A DNA stretch of 64,000 bases from Mesorhizobium sp. L-2-11. Lineage in GTDB: Bacteria; Pseudomonadota; Alphaproteobacteria; Rhizobiales; Rhizobiaceae. The position numbers and the translations under genes were made by a program. The DNA lies in NCBI RefSeq assembly GCF_016756595.1, contig NZ_AP023257.1, positions 6,402,001-6,466,000 on the forward strand. Reading direction: 5' to 3'. The notes under the pieces were generated by a model. It worked only from the letters and a program-made list of their open reading frames with translations, was not told the DNA's origin and searched no databases. Positions 18,058 through 31,195 of the stretch are shown piece after piece. Every line of letters starts with the position of its first letter. Position 1 is the first letter of the stretch.

Positions 18058-19971
18058 TCAGAACTGGTTTCCGAACTGGTTCTCCCATTGCGTCAGTCTC
18101 GCACAGGCCTTCTGAAACGTCCGTTCGTCTTTGACGTATTGCAGCGGGGCTCCGATATCGTCTTCACGTGCCTTCAAAAACGCAATCGCGTCCGCGGGGG
18201 AAAGTCGCGCTTCTGCCAGCTCGCGGATCTTGTCCTGATAGGCTGCTTTCTCGGCCGCGGCCTCGGCTTCCCTACGGCGCTGCCTAACGAAGACCGAGAG
18301 AGCCTCCCGCGCGCGGGTCAATCCGAACTCGCTGTCTTCAGCCAGCTCCACGGGCGACATATCGCTCATGTCCGCGCGTTTGGTGTGCAGGAACGCGCTT
18401 CGATCCTCGCCGTTCAATTCCGTTTCCGCATCGACGCATAAACGATCACGCCGCGAGTGACGAAGGCGACTTGCTTCCAGCAACTGCCGTTGGCGCCGTA
18501 CTTCGGCCTGTTCTTCCATCTTGGCTTTGCGGCGGGAAATCGCCTTGCCGATAGGCAGCCCTGCGCTCCCATAGAAAAGAGGACCGTTTCCTTCCAGCAT
18601 CTGCACAATGGTTGCGATTTCGCCGATGATCTTGGGCGCCTCGACCTCTGAGCGTAGTGCCTTGTCATAGGTCAAACCGGATTCCTGGTGAACCGATTGC
18701 AGCCACTGCTCGACCGTTGAGCCCACTCGTTCGTCTTCGGGAAGCTCGCTAAGTATCCACCCTACCCGCTGCACGGTCTCCTGAATCAAAGCGGTTCTTT
18801 GGCTTGCAGCCAGGGTCCTCACGTTCCATGGTTTAGCAAACGCCGGGGCGAGTATGACACCGAAGCCTTGCGGGATAAGGACACCCTCACCGAGCAAATA
18901 TTTCAGATAATTGTCGACCGCCTTCCACGCCGGGGCGAAGCGGGCATCGATCGCGGTGACGTCGTCTGCCACCTCGCCAGACACACGCAGAAAGGCTTTT
19001 TGGATCAGCCGGCGTTTTTCCAGATGGTTGACGATCGGCACGGCTTTGCACTGGGCGTTGCCGAGGCAGCGATCATGAAAGACCTCGGCCAGGATGATGG
19101 CTTGCCATACCGCCGGCGGTTCGGAAAAACAGGCGAAGCCCGGGACGTCGCGACCGACAAACTTTGCAAGACCGATCGCTTGAAGCTCGACCTCGCGTGG
19201 GACGACGACGACGTCTCGGCCGACCGGGTTCGCCAATGCCTGTCTGTATGCTGCCGCTGTTTGCTCTACCCGGCTTCGGTATTTGGCCGTCGCGGCAGCC
19301 TCGCGCCTGCCCCGTTCTTGCTGCCATTTGAGCTCATCTGCGTCTTGCTTGGCCCGCGCAGCTTCGATGCCTGGATGATAAAGCCACCGACGCGTTGCGG
19401 TTTTCAGCACCGCCTCGTTGATGGCATCCCTTAGGGAGTCACGCGGAAGCTTGGACAGATCGATTTCGACGGCGGGGATCTTGTGTTCCCTGAGGCGCTG
19501 GATTTTGGCGCTGTCTGCGAAATGCGTGACGGCGACCTCGACGAACAGGTCGTAGCCGAGCGCGCGAATATAGAGGTCGGGAATGATGGTCTTGGAATCG
19601 TTGTACTCGAGCCGAAGAAATTCGGTTTCGACCTCCAGGCTGGGCTTCATCACCAGGCGTTTGTTATCGAGCCCAAGCCGCTCTGGCAGGATCAGCTTCG
19701 GATTGCTGCGAAACGCTTCCTTTGCCAGCAAATGCAAAACCGTCTCCGGACCACCTCCACAGGTCTCAACACCGTGGTGGGCGAAATGCGCCACGCGGTG
19801 ATCCTCCTTCAGCCGGGCCACTAGTTGCCCATCGCAGGCCGGGCAGACGCAGCCGCAAGCCAGCCCGCGCGCGACCTCGCCAATATGAGCGAATGTCCCG
19901 TCGGGGCGCCTTCCGTAGACGAGTTGCGCTCGATCGGTGCCGTAGGACTTCTGCGCTTGCCCGTGATCCAT
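18058..19971 (-). CDS. CoiA-like nuclease
   Basis: 637 aa. Residues 15-70 (LVYGRRPDGTFAHIGEV, GLACGCVCPACDGQLVARL, RVAHFAHHG) are the N-terminal zinc-binding and His-rich region of competence CoiA-family proteins. Cysteines 39, 41, 43 and 46 are the likely metal ligands. The nuclease core follows with ETVLHLLAKEAF, IIPDLYIRALGYDLFVEVAVTH (Asp and Glu of a PD-(D/E)XK site) and KIPAVEIDLSKLPRD. The C-terminal 400 residues are charged and coiled-coil-like (AEVRRQRQLLEASR, RRREAEAAAEKAAYQDKI). Outside competent Gram-positives, such large CoiA relatives occur in mobile and defence regions. Here it heads a two-gene operon with the DUF2971-like gene. Confidence 0.75.
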   Translation of the reverse strand: MDHGQAQKSYGTDRAQLVYGRRPDGTFAHIGEVARGLACGCVCPACDGQLVARLKEDHRVAHFAHHGVETCGGGPETVLHLLAKEAFRSNPKLILPERLGLDNKRLVMKPSLEVETEFLRLEYNDSKTIIPDLYIRALGYDLFVEVAVTHFADSAKIQRLREHKIPAVEIDLSKLPRDSLRDAINEAVLKTATRRWLYHPGIEAARAKQDADELKWQQERGRREAAATAKYRSRVEQTAAAYRQALANPVGRDVVVVPREVELQAIGLAKFVGRDVPGFACFSEPPAVWQAIILAEVFHDRCLGNAQCKAVPIVNHLEKRRLIQKAFLRVSGEVADDVTAIDARFAPAWKAVDNYLKYLLGEGVLIPQGFGVILAPAFAKPWNVRTLAASQRTALIQETVQRVGWILSELPEDERVGSTVEQWLQSVHQESGLTYDKALRSEVEAPKIIGEIATIVQMLEGNGPLFYGSAGLPIGKAISRRKAKMEEQAEVRRQRQLLEASRLRHSRRDRLCVDAETELNGEDRSAFLHTKRADMSDMSPVELAEDSEFGLTRAREALSVFVRQRRREAEAAAEKAAYQDKIRELAEARLSPADAIAFLKAREDDIGAPLQYVKDERTFQKACARLTQWENQFGNQF

Positions 19972-19990
19972 GCTTGCGACCTGGGAATGT

Positions 19991-20266
19991 TCATTCGCTC
20001 AAAATGGGTTCAAGTTCCGCCAGGAATTCCGGCATGGCTTCGGATATTCGATTGTACGCAAGTTCGAACAAGCCGAGTGAGCCAAGCAGCGCATTGACGA
20101 TCATGTCGACGGTGCCCTTTGTATCCCTCAATCCGCGTCCGAAATCTGTCAAATACCGTGGAGGGTCGGGCTTAGAATATAGTCCGGCGACGCCGGACCA
20201 ATTCGGATGTGCGATTTCACTCAGGCTATCGTAGCTGGCGCGCACCCCCTTTACGACTTGGTCCAT
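19991..20266 (-). pseudogene. C-terminal fragment of an unknown helical protein
   Basis: 91 codons. SYDSLSEIAHPNWSGVAGLYSK is the type of motif (S-E-x-A-H-P-N) found near the C-terminus of HEPN/DUF5677-like helical proteins. No credible N-terminal domain or ribosome binding site precedes the ATG at 20266. It ends 19 bases before the CoiA-like gene, so it is probably the remains of the first gene of that operon. Confidence 0.4.
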
Positions 20267-20514
20267 GCGGTCGATGGGTCCTCACAGGAATGGTGAGTTC
20301 TGGGTGGCGATGCGAGAACTCCTGAATGCTGAGACGATCGCAAGTAATGAGTCGATGCTGCGCTGTCTTTGCGCTCGTCGACATAGCCGCCCATCTTAGC
20401 CGATGGGAGCGACCGGCTCGATCTTCGCGAACGTAGCTGTCGGTCAACAAGGCCTCAACGAGTTAGCGGTGGAAGCACCGGCTCGACTATCCCCAACTGC
20501 CCGAAGGAGCCGGC
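20267..20514. other. No gene recognised
   Basis: A short stretch at the boundary between the defence-like island and the regulator remnants. Frames on both strands are short and show no family signature. Confidence 0.3.
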
Positions 20515-21185
20515 GAGCACAAGGACCTTAGCGGACGCTGCCATGCTATCGCCATGCCGGCGCCGGACCACCCGAAGATCAGGCAGCAGTCGAGGAGGTC
20601 AAGGCGAAAGACATTCCGGTTTTCGCGCTTTCCGACTTCGCCGCCGGCGTGCGCGAGGGCTATATCGGCCTCGACAACCGCAAGGTCGGGGGGGCGCCAC
20701 TTGGATGTTTTCCACGGTCGCAAAACGGCCCGGCAAGGCGGCGGTCTTCGTCGGCAGCCACCGCTTGCTGGGGCAGGAGCTCCGCGAAATCGGCTTTCGC
20801 TCCTATTTCCGTGACAACGCGCCGACTTTCGAGGTGCTCAATACGCTTGTGACCCTCGAGAAGCGGCAGATCACATACGAGACCACGCTGCATCTCATGC
20901 ACGGCAACCTGAGCTCGTCGGCTTCTGTATGGTTGGCGGGGGCAGGGCCATCAGGCGCTCCGCGAGGTGCGCAAAGGTCAAGACCCTGTCGCGATTGTGA
21001 ATGAAATCGCGCCGGCGTCGCGGTCGGCCCTCGTAGATGACATCGTCGCGATGGCGGTCGCCACGCCACTGCGCCAGCTTTGCCAGGAGTTGATGGTGCT
21101 GATGGCCCGGGCCATCAGGACCGGCACCGCGGGAACGCCGGGGCAGACATTCTGCCGTCCGATATCATCTACCGGAGCTATATGA
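20515..21185 (+). pseudogene. LacI-family regulator, sugar-binding domain remnant
   Basis: Pieces in all three frames assemble into the C-terminal half of a LacI-type regulator. They include VKAKDIPVFALSDFAAGVREG followed by YIGLDNRKVG, then GKAAVFVGSHRLLGQELREIGF and VLNTLVTLEKRQITYETTLHLM. The end is DPVAIVNEIAPASRSALVDD and ATPLRQLCQELMVLMARAI, then GTAGTPGQTF. No helix-turn-helix is found upstream. At least three frameshifts prevent translation. Confidence 0.7.
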
Positions 21186-21439
21186 AACTGATGGAATTCT
21201 CTCATGAGAGCAGAGTTTCCTTTCGCGAATGCAAGAAAGCTCGATTGACTCTCCCGCCCCATTCCGGTCTCGTGAATCAACGTGCGGTTGCGGCGTGCAG
21301 AAGTCAGTCGACGGTCGCGATTCATGAAAGGAAAGCTATGGCAAGGCATCGCACCGCTGCGCACTCGACCACTTTGCAGCGCCCCGACTTACGGCCAGGG
21401 CGTTTTTCGCGCTTGCCCGTGACCAGTCAAAATCCGCAA

Positions 21440-22065
21440 CCAAGCGGTGGATCCGGCTTTCAACGCCGCCGACAAGGAAAGTGCTCGGGGCGTCCGACAA
21501 CATGAAAGTGTCGTTCATCGGCGTACCCGTTCGCGTCGATGCGAACGTCGTGGGCACGCCGACCATCGACCGCATCTTGGACAACAAATCAGGTTCCCTC
21601 CTCGATTACGACCTCCGCCTCCTCACCACAATCGCCAATCTGGTTGGGCAGACAGTGAAGCTGCATCGCATGTTCCTGACAGCGGGAGCGTCAATCGGCA
21701 GAAACGACTTTGACTGCTGCCACGGTCAGTGTTTTTCCGCGGCGCCGTGGAAGAGCGGACCGGGCAACAAGGTGCTGCAACTGGGGCCGATGATGCCAGA
21801 CAGGCCGGCCACGCGGCCGACTGAGGCTGCTCCTTGGGCCGCCGCTACGGTCCCGTCCGTCCTCAGCGACCAGGCACCGCTGGCGCCTGCCGGCGCAGCC
21901 TCTTTAAAGGTACGAGTATGTCAAATCGCGAGCGTGTCATTGCGGCCGTGGAGAGATGTGGCTCGGTGCAGGCAAAGGCGGCGCCTGCTTGGACTGACGC
22001 CGCGCCAGATTGGTTACACGCTGAGGGAATACGGCATCAGATCAAGTCCTTGAAAGGCCGACCGA
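21440..22065 (+). pseudogene. nifA: nifA remnant lacking the sigma-54 activation domain
   Basis: The first part encodes the end of the NifA GAF domain: KVSFIGVPVRVDANVVGTPT, then LDNKSGSLLDYDLRLLTTIA and NLVGQTVKLHRMF. About 200 bases later the NifA C-terminal helix-turn-helix follows as RERVIAAVERCGSVQAKAA, and in the next frame LLGLTPRQIGYTLREYGI. The whole AAA+ domain that contacts sigma-54 is missing. The short joining region resembles linker sequence only. The remnant cannot activate nif genes. Its presence supports the symbiosis-island assignment and implies that a functional nifA lies elsewhere. Confidence 0.8.
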
Positions 22066-22292
22066 GGCAAATATCAGGGACAAATCAAGCATTGGTGGTT
22101 GGCGGAGCCTTGGCCCGATGACGAGTGGATGCGGACGTGCGGGTCGGGCCAATCCGACTCGGGAGGACAGCCCGCCCGACCTCACGGGATCAATGTGCTG
22201 ACAACGGCGGTGTGAACGAACCGTCGGTCGGCCATGTGCTCTAGACCATCAGTTCATCCCGGATTCCCTCTGCGACTGAAACGGAGAAAAAC

Positions 22293-23402
22293 ATGTCCGA
22301 TGCAAAACTTCAGAGCGTGCTTTCGTCTCTTTCGCAAATGGCGAGACAGTTAGATGCTCTGCCATCCGATACACCAGCGCCGGATTCAAGTTGGGTAAAA
22401 CTAAACACGAATGAGAACCCCTTCCCGCTTCCAGCAATCATAATGCAAAGTGCGATTGCAGCTCTCGAACGGCAGTATCTATATCCAGAAGACGATAGCA
22501 TCAGCTTGAGGGAAGCAGCCGCAAATGCCTACAGCGTCTCCATGGATCAGGTGATCGCCGGCAACGGATCGTCTGAACTGCTTGGACTTGTCTACAGAGC
22601 TTTCCTTGCCCCGGGGGATAGCGTGGCGATGATGTCGCCAGGGTTTTCGTTCAACCGCAAACTTGCAACGTTGCAGGGTGCTCAATTTGTCGAAATCAAA
22701 TTTAGCGAAGATCATTCCTTGCCGATGGACCAATTGCTCTTCGGTCCTGCAAAGGACGCCAAGTTCATTCTGTTAGCCAATCCGAACAATCCGACCGGAA
22801 CGTTCGTTCCGGTGGCCGATATCGAACGCCTGGTAGCGAAATCGGACCGCTTGATCGTGCTGGATGAGGCCTACGTCGACTTTGCACCCGAGAATGGTCT
22901 ACGCCTCATCAATCGCTATTCGAACCTTCTGGTCTTAAGGACATTTTCGAAAAGCTATGCTGCCGCCGGCGTTCGCGTCGGTTTCGGTTTCGGTCACCCT
23001 GAAATTATCGGCAGGCTACGCAACATCCAGAACGTCTTCAACATGAATGTGATCGGGCAGGCGGTTGGTATCAGCGTCCTTGCGCACCGCGCCGCCTATG
23101 CAGACAACCACAGACACATCAGGCATGAACGACGGCGAGTGACGCTCGCGCTGTCGCAACTTGGATTTTCCGTAATCCCTTCCCACGCAAACTTCTTGCT
23201 TGCCCGCGTGCCAACGGGACAGGACGGCTCATGGTGGCAATCAGCCTTTGCAAGGCAAAAAATACTTGTTGCCGTCTTTCCCGATAAAGGTTTGGAAAAT
23301 TACATCCGCGTCAGCATCGGTACAAAAGAGCAAATGGATGCTTTTCTTCGTGCCGCGAGTCGTATTAGTCGAATATTGAATATGTCAAGGCCCTCGCGTT
23401 AG
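22293..23402 (+). CDS. hisC: Histidinol-phosphate aminotransferase (HisC-like)
   Basis: 369 aa, behind an ACGGAGAAAAAC ribosome binding site. It is a class I/II PLP aminotransferase: KLNTNENPFPLP (37-48), ANPNNPTG (162-169), VLDEAYVDF (189-197) and the PLP lysine Lys220 in RTFSKSYAAAGVRVGFGF. HisC transfers the amino group of glutamate to imidazole acetol phosphate in histidine synthesis. Outside a his operon the enzyme may serve aromatic amino acids or a specialised metabolite instead. The gene stands between the nifA remnant and the LLM monooxygenase in the same direction. Length and motifs are complete. Confidence 0.85.
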   Translation: MSDAKLQSVLSSLSQMARQLDALPSDTPAPDSSWVKLNTNENPFPLPAIIMQSAIAALERQYLYPEDDSISLREAAANAYSVSMDQVIAGNGSSELLGLVYRAFLAPGDSVAMMSPGFSFNRKLATLQGAQFVEIKFSEDHSLPMDQLLFGPAKDAKFILLANPNNPTGTFVPVADIERLVAKSDRLIVLDEAYVDFAPENGLRLINRYSNLLVLRTFSKSYAAAGVRVGFGFGHPEIIGRLRNIQNVFNMNVIGQAVGISVLAHRAAYADNHRHIRHERRRVTLALSQLGFSVIPSHANFLLARVPTGQDGSWWQSAFARQKILVAVFPDKGLENYIRVSIGTKEQMDAFLRAASRISRILNMSRPSR

Positions 23403-23528
23403 GTTGCTAAGGCTCTGCTTTAGCATTTCGCAGGCAATAATCCGAGCGATTACATAAGCGAGAAATCTTTAAAATGCTTGGAATACGCAAGCAACCGGAC
23501 TTGTTGCGTCAAAAATGGAGAGAATATC

Positions 23529-24623
23529 ATGGATAAGGCCTTTCCTTCAGGCCTAGCTGTCGGCATCTTCGATCATCTGGACGAGGACGGCCCCGATATC
23601 GCCCGACAGTACGAAGATCGCCTGATGTTAGCGGAGGCGTGCGATCACCTTGGATTCTATGCATATCATCTCGCAGAGCACCATTGTACCCCACATGGGA
23701 GAGGTCCCTCACCGAATCTGTTCTTGTCGAGCGTAGCCCAACGAACCCGGCGCCTTCGTGTCGGCCCGTTGGTAATGCTGCTTGCCCTCTATCATCCGCT
23801 ACGTGCGTTCGAAGAGATCTGTATGCTGGACCAATTGAGCGGTGGCAGGCTCGAACTTGGGATAGGGCGCGGCTCGCTCCCGATCGAATTGGGTTACTTC
23901 GGGATTGGCTCGGACGCGGCGCCAAACCACTATGCGGAAGCCAGCGAAATTCTTATCAATGCGCTGAAGGGCGGCACGCTATCGTATCAAGGTCGCCATT
24001 TTGAGTTGAACAGCGTTCCGCTGACGCTAAGAACTCATCAGCGTCCACATCCGCCGACTTGGATCGCCACCAATCGACCGGAATCGGCAGGCTGGGCCGC
24101 TGCGAATGGCATGAACATCGCGTGCGTGGGACCTTCCTCTTCCGTTCGAAGAATCACTGATGCCTTCCGCGCCGGTCGAGAGCACACCAGTGAGGCGGAC
24201 GACCAAGCGCCATTTCTTGGATTGCTCCGAATGGTCGTGATTGGGCGTTCTGAAACAGATGCACGTTCACTCGCCGCACCTGCTTACGAACGGTGGCTCA
24301 AGAGCTTTAAATTCCTTTATGATCTCAATGGTATGCCGACTCCACCAAACCTGCCGCTGACCTTCGATGCAGCAATCGAGAAGGAATTGTGCGTAGTAGG
24401 AACGGCAGCATCTGCGGGACAAGCTCTTCTTGATCAGCTGGAAGCGGCAGGTGCAAACTACCTCCTTTGTCAACCGGCGTTTGGGAATCTGTCGTTAGAT
24501 GCTTCCCTATATACCGCAACGGCGATTCAATCCGTAATTATGGCTCGAGTTGGCTTACCCCGGTTCGAACGTTCGCTCACCCAACAACGTGCCAAGCGGC
24601 ATGCGGTCGCTAGCGACGACTAG
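23529..24623 (+). CDS. LLM-class flavin-dependent oxidoreductase
   Basis: 364 aa from ATG 23529, with GGAGA eight bases upstream. It is a luciferase-like TIM barrel: AEACDHLGFYAYHLAEHHC, RLRVGPLVMLLALYHPLRAFEEICMLDQ and GGRLELGIGRGSLPIELGYFG (phosphate/FMN-binding region). A later block is VVGTAASAGQALLDQLEAAGAN. Such enzymes use reduced FMN and O2 to oxidise small molecules. The substrate cannot be inferred. It follows hisC by 126 bases with no obvious terminator except a weak hairpin (TGCTAA...TTAGCA), so the two may be co-transcribed. Confidence 0.8.
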   Translation: MDKAFPSGLAVGIFDHLDEDGPDIARQYEDRLMLAEACDHLGFYAYHLAEHHCTPHGRGPSPNLFLSSVAQRTRRLRVGPLVMLLALYHPLRAFEEICMLDQLSGGRLELGIGRGSLPIELGYFGIGSDAAPNHYAEASEILINALKGGTLSYQGRHFELNSVPLTLRTHQRPHPPTWIATNRPESAGWAAANGMNIACVGPSSSVRRITDAFRAGREHTSEADDQAPFLGLLRMVVIGRSETDARSLAAPAYERWLKSFKFLYDLNGMPTPPNLPLTFDAAIEKELCVVGTAASAGQALLDQLEAAGANYLLCQPAFGNLSLDASLYTATAIQSVIMARVGLPRFERSLTQQRAKRHAVASDD

Positions 24624-24817
24624 GTGCGGGTTTCGGATGACCCATCAACCTGTTGGCACAGAGGCATGCGGCTCCTCCTCAAAGCGGCGTGTTGTTCATG
24701 GGCGAAAGCGACCGTGTATGCCGCATTTTCACCCCTCGGATAGGGCCTTCATGTCCTAGGAGTAGACCCACGATCGCCTGCCAGACTTGATCGGAGCGTT
24801 GGATACGTTCGGCCCGA

Positions 24818-25588
24818 TCAGCTTGTCGGCCCGATGTCCTTCGATCCGGCAAGCGCATCGAAAACATGTTGCTTGGCTTGGCGCACGCTCGCTTCCAGCG
24901 ACGCTCCAAGAGCAAGCGAGGCGGCGACTGCGCTGGCCATCATGCAACCCGTTCCGCGCATCCCACGCGGCAAGCGGGGCGCCTCGAACCGAACTGCAGG
25001 TTGGTTCGGCTGCAAAAGCACGTCGACGCAACGGGTTCCTTGTGCATGGCCGCCCTTGACGAGTACGGCGGTCCTCACCGTCCTCGATAGCTCTTCAGCC
25101 TGACGACAAGCCCCTTCTTCGTCCGCGGCCGGTGACGAGCCGGTAAACGCAGCCAGCTCGACCAGGTTAGGCGTTACAAGCCGGCAGATCGGCATCAGAT
25201 CGTGGCGCAGCATATTAATGGCATCGTCCGCCAGCAGATTGCGTCCCGAGGTAGAGGCCAGGACCGGGTCGAGTACCACAGGCACTTGGCGGTTGACCAA
25301 AACAGCGCCGACTGCCTCAACAGCCGCCGATGTCCCAATCATGCCTATCTTGACGGCCGCGACAGCGTTGGCAGCGAACGCGGCGCGCATCTGAGCGGCG
25401 ACAAGCTCCGACGGCACAAGCTTGACGTGCTCGACAGCCGAGTGCGTCTGGACTGTCACGGCGGTGATGGCAAGACAACTGCGCAGCCCGAAGGCGGAAA
25501 CCGTTTCTATATCGCGGGCAATTCCAGCTCCACCGCTGGAGTCCGACCCACCAACGACAAGCACATGCGGTTCTCGCCTCAGCGCCAT
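24818..25588 (-). CDS. thiD: Hydroxymethylpyrimidine kinase / HMP-phosphate kinase
   Basis: 256 aa from ATG 25588 (GACGGAGCG upstream); an earlier ATG at 25609 is possible. It is a ribokinase-fold enzyme: VLVVGGSDSSGGAGIARDIETVSAFG, AVKIGMIGT, VVLDPVLAST, LVTPNLVELAAFTG, VLVKGGH and the catalytic RGMRGTGCMMASAVAASLA with the GTGC anion hole. ThiD phosphorylates HMP and HMP-P in the thiamine pathway. It is the last gene of the thiCOSGED operon, overlapping thiE. Confidence 0.9.
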   Translation of the reverse strand: MALRREPHVLVVGGSDSSGGAGIARDIETVSAFGLRSCLAITAVTVQTHSAVEHVKLVPSELVAAQMRAAFAANAVAAVKIGMIGTSAAVEAVGAVLVNRQVPVVLDPVLASTSGRNLLADDAINMLRHDLMPICRLVTPNLVELAAFTGSSPAADEEGACRQAEELSRTVRTAVLVKGGHAQGTRCVDVLLQPNQPAVRFEAPRLPRGMRGTGCMMASAVAASLALGASLEASVRQAKQHVFDALAGSKDIGPTS

Positions 25589-26184
25589 CGCTCCGTCTTT
25601 TCGATCCATTCTCGTGTGCGCGCTTCGGGGTCGTCGTTCAGCGTGATGTCGGTCACCACCGCCGCGCTGTCCGCACCAGCCTCAAAAGCGCCGTCGAGGC
25701 GGTCAGGGTTGAGACCGCCAATCGCGACCAGGGGAATCGCCGCGACCCGGCACTTCCACTCGCTGATCCGTTCGAGCCCTTGCGGCGCCCATTTCATCTT
25801 CTTCAGGATGGTTGGATAGATGGGACCGAGCGCGATATAGTCGGGCTCGGCAAACATGGCCGTCTCCAGTTCGACATGATCATGCGTGCTCAGCCCGAGC
25901 CTGACGCCGGCTGCCCGAATCCGCGCGCGGTCGGCGGTCTGCAAATCCTCCTGGCCGAGATGGACGAAGTCGCAGCCTTCCTCGATTGCCAGGCGCCAAT
26001 GGTCGTTGACGATGAGCTGGCTTTGGTGCTCGGCGCACAAGGCCTTTGCCTTCCGGATTTCGGCGCGCAGTCGGTCCTCGCCCATGTCCTTGATGCGAAG
26101 CTGAACCAGCTTGACGCCGAGTGGTGCCAACCGCCCAATCCAGGCGGCGCTGTCGACGATCAGGTAGAAGGGATCGAGCTTCAT
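25579..26184 (-). CDS. thiE: Thiamine-phosphate synthase
   Basis: 201 aa TIM barrel. [39 protein letters not shown] (the phosphate-binding GPIYPT) and [14 protein letters not shown] are the standard ThiE blocks. It joins HMP-PP with thiazole phosphate to form thiamine monophosphate. The start overlaps the thiG stop by four bases, and thiD starts inside its 3' end. Confidence 0.9.
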   Translation of the reverse strand: MKLDPFYLIVDSAAWIGRLAPLGVKLVQLRIKDMGEDRLRAEIRKAKALCAEHQSQLIVNDHWRLAIEEGCDFVHLGQEDLQTADRARIRAAGVRLGLSTHDHVELETAMFAEPDYIALGPIYPTILKKMKWAPQGLERISEWKCRVAAIPLVAIGGLNPDRLDGAFEAGADSAAVVTDITLNDDPEARTREWIEKTERWR

Positions 26185-26954
26185 GAAAAAACTGCCCTGC
26201 CGATCATCGGTGTCGATGGCACGGCGACGTCGCGCGGTTCGAGCATTCCCGAACTGAAAGCCTCACGACCGGCGTCGACCGCCTTACCGAAAGCACGCGC
26301 CATGCCAACCGGATCGGCCGCCTTGGCGACCGCTGTGTTCAGGAGCACGGCGTCAAAGCCGAGTTCCATGACGGTGGCCGCGTGCGACGGCCGTCCGAGC
26401 CCCGCATCCACGATCAGCGGGACGTCAGGGAAATGTCCGCGCATAGAACGCAGCGCCGTGATGTTGATCGGCCCCAGCGCCGAACCGATCGGTGCGCACC
26501 ACGGCATCAAGACCTTGCAGCCCACCTCCAGCAGCCGCTCGGCGACGACAAGGTCATCGGTGGTATAGGGGAATACATCAAAACCGTCCTCGCACAGGAT
26601 GCGGGCGGCTTCGACAAGGCCGAACACGTCTGGTTGCAGCGTGTCGTGGTTGCCGATCACTTCGAGCTTGATCCAGTTCGTACCGAAGACCTCACGCGCC
26701 ATTTTCGCGGTCGTGACCGCTTCCTTGGCGGAGTGACAGCCGGCAGTGTTGGGCAGGATTCTGACACCCAGCGACCGGATCAACGACCAGAATTTTTCGC
26801 CGGCCCTGCCGCCTGCCATCTCACGGCGCAACGAGACCGTCACCACCGACGTGCCCGACGCCTTGACTGCCTCGGCAAGGATGGCCGGCGAAGGATATTG
26901 AGCGGTGCCGAGAAGCAGACGCGACGGAAGCTCGGTTCCATAAAGCTCGAACAT
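26181..26954 (-). CDS. thiG: Thiazole synthase
   Basis: 257 aa. [34 protein letters not shown], the Schiff-base lysine Lys96 in [10 protein letters not shown] and [21 protein letters not shown] identify ThiG. ThiG builds the thiazole ring from deoxyxylulose 5-phosphate, dehydroglycine (from ThiO) and the sulfur of ThiS thiocarboxylate. It begins three bases after the thiS stop, which suits a complex of the two proteins. Confidence 0.92.
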   Translation of the reverse strand: MFELYGTELPSRLLLGTAQYPSPAILAEAVKASGTSVVTVSLRREMAGGRAGEKFWSLIRSLGVRILPNTAGCHSAKEAVTTAKMAREVFGTNWIKLEVIGNHDTLQPDVFGLVEAARILCEDGFDVFPYTTDDLVVAERLLEVGCKVLMPWCAPIGSALGPINITALRSMRGHFPDVPLIVDAGLGRPSHAATVMELGFDAVLLNTAVAKAADPVGMARAFGKAVDAGREAFSSGMLEPRDVAVPSTPMIGRAVFS

Positions 26955-27123
26955 GGTCTAACCTCCCTGCATGGGTGAGAGGATTTCGATCCGGTCGCCT
27001 TCGCTCAACTGGAATTCCGCCCGCTTGGCTTTGTGCACGAGGTCGCTGTTGACGGCAGTGGCGAGCCAATCGCCCTCATAGTCGAGCGCGGTAAGCAGCT
27101 CCGCCAGCGTGGTGGCGGCAACC

Positions 27124-30178
<3,055 letters not shown>

Positions 30179-30294
30179 CGAATTGAATGGGCCGGCGCTA
30201 TTTTGTCAAGCGCATTCGTCCCGCAGCGGTGATCGACGACCAAACAAACCCAGCGGAAAAGGATGCTAGCATCGAGAGCAAGTGACGTCCCAGA

Positions 30295-30447
30295 GCAGCG
30301 GTGAAGCGCCCCCAATAAGGCGAGGCCTCATGCGGATTCGGTGCCTTTTCCAGCACGGTATTTTCGGGGCTTTCCGGAACGACGCTGCTGCCACCCAGTT
30401 GGGTGAGATTGTTATAGATGTCTGTCTTGCTCGTCGTCGGCAATCCT
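30295..30447 (-). pseudogene. queF: queF 5' fragment
   Basis: Downstream of queE the frame encodes TSKTDIYNNLTQLGGSSVVP and then NPHEASPYWGRFTA. This is the N-terminal 45-50 residues of NADPH-dependent 7-cyano-7-deazaguanine reductase, up to the point before the catalytic Cys (SLCPVTGQPDF in the family). The match then stops abruptly. The gene is truncated just before the promoter region of the thi riboswitch. Without another queF copy, this locus would end at preQ0 rather than preQ1. Confidence 0.75.
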
Positions 30448-30457
30448 TCCGCTTCGG

Positions 30458-31195
30458 CTAGACGCCCCGTTTGTTCCCCCAGAGCAGAACATGAAGCTGC
30501 GGCAGTACACGCGCCTCGAACCACCTGTCACGGGTCACCTTTTCAACCAGCCATTCCATGCGCCTCATCACACCGGCCATGTCGATGAACGCGTCTTCGT
30601 CGCCGGGACGCGGCGGCGTGTGATTGCCGGGCTGCAGATAGACGGGTAATTGCGGGTAGCGCGCCGCGGCGTCTTTGGCATAGGCATAGTCATCATCGTC
30701 GAAGACAACGAGCTTGAGCGCCATCTGCGGCTTATCCTGCGCCGCCTCTAAGCAGGCGTCGAACGCGGCCCAATCTGTCGTCATTTCGCTTGAGGGCGGC
30801 TTGGGGCTTAGTACCAGCACGTCGAGATCCGCGAACCATTGCTTAGACACCGAGCCTTGGGTTTCCAATGCAAAACGGTAGCCCTCACCATGCCCGCGGT
30901 CGATCAACTGGCCAAGCGGCTGGATGGCCGGATTGCCGCCCGACAGCGATACCATCACGGGCTGACCGCCGGAAAGCGCAATGACCTTTTGCCAAACCGC
31001 GTCGGGAGACATCATCTCCCAATCATGGCGGAAGCGACGGTCCACCGCATGCAGGCTGTCGCACCAGGAACAGCGATAATCGCACCCGCCGGTTCTTACG
31101 AACACCGTCGGCAAGCCGATCAGCACGCCTTCGCCCTGAATGGTCGGCCCAAAAATCTCGCTCACCCGGATTCCGGGATGCAACGCGCAAGTCAT
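30458..31195 (-). CDS. queE: 7-carboxy-7-deazaguanine synthase QueE
   Basis: 245 aa from ATG 31195; the start overlaps the queD stop by four bases. It is a radical SAM enzyme: [12 protein letters not shown], the cluster motif [12 protein letters not shown] (CX3CX2C), [19 protein letters not shown] and PKPPSS. It converts carboxytetrahydropterin to 7-carboxy-7-deazaguanine. Last complete gene of queC-queD-queE. Confidence 0.9.
   Translation of the reverse strand: MTCALHPGIRVSEIFGPTIQGEGVLIGLPTVFVRTGGCDYRCSWCDSLHAVDRRFRHDWEMMSPDAVWQKVIALSGGQPVMVSLSGGNPAIQPLGQLIDRGHGEGYRFALETQGSVSKQWFADLDVLVLSPKPPSSEMTTDWAAFDACLEAAQDKPQMALKLVVFDDDDYAYAKDAAARYPQLPVYLQPGNHTPPRPGDEDAFIDMAGVMRRMEWLVEKVTRDRWFEARVLPQLHVLLWGNKRGV

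Noticed and set aside
24650..24675. TTGGCACA-type element after the LLM gene
   Set aside because: The GC is one base off the required spacing, and no gene starts downstream on that strand.
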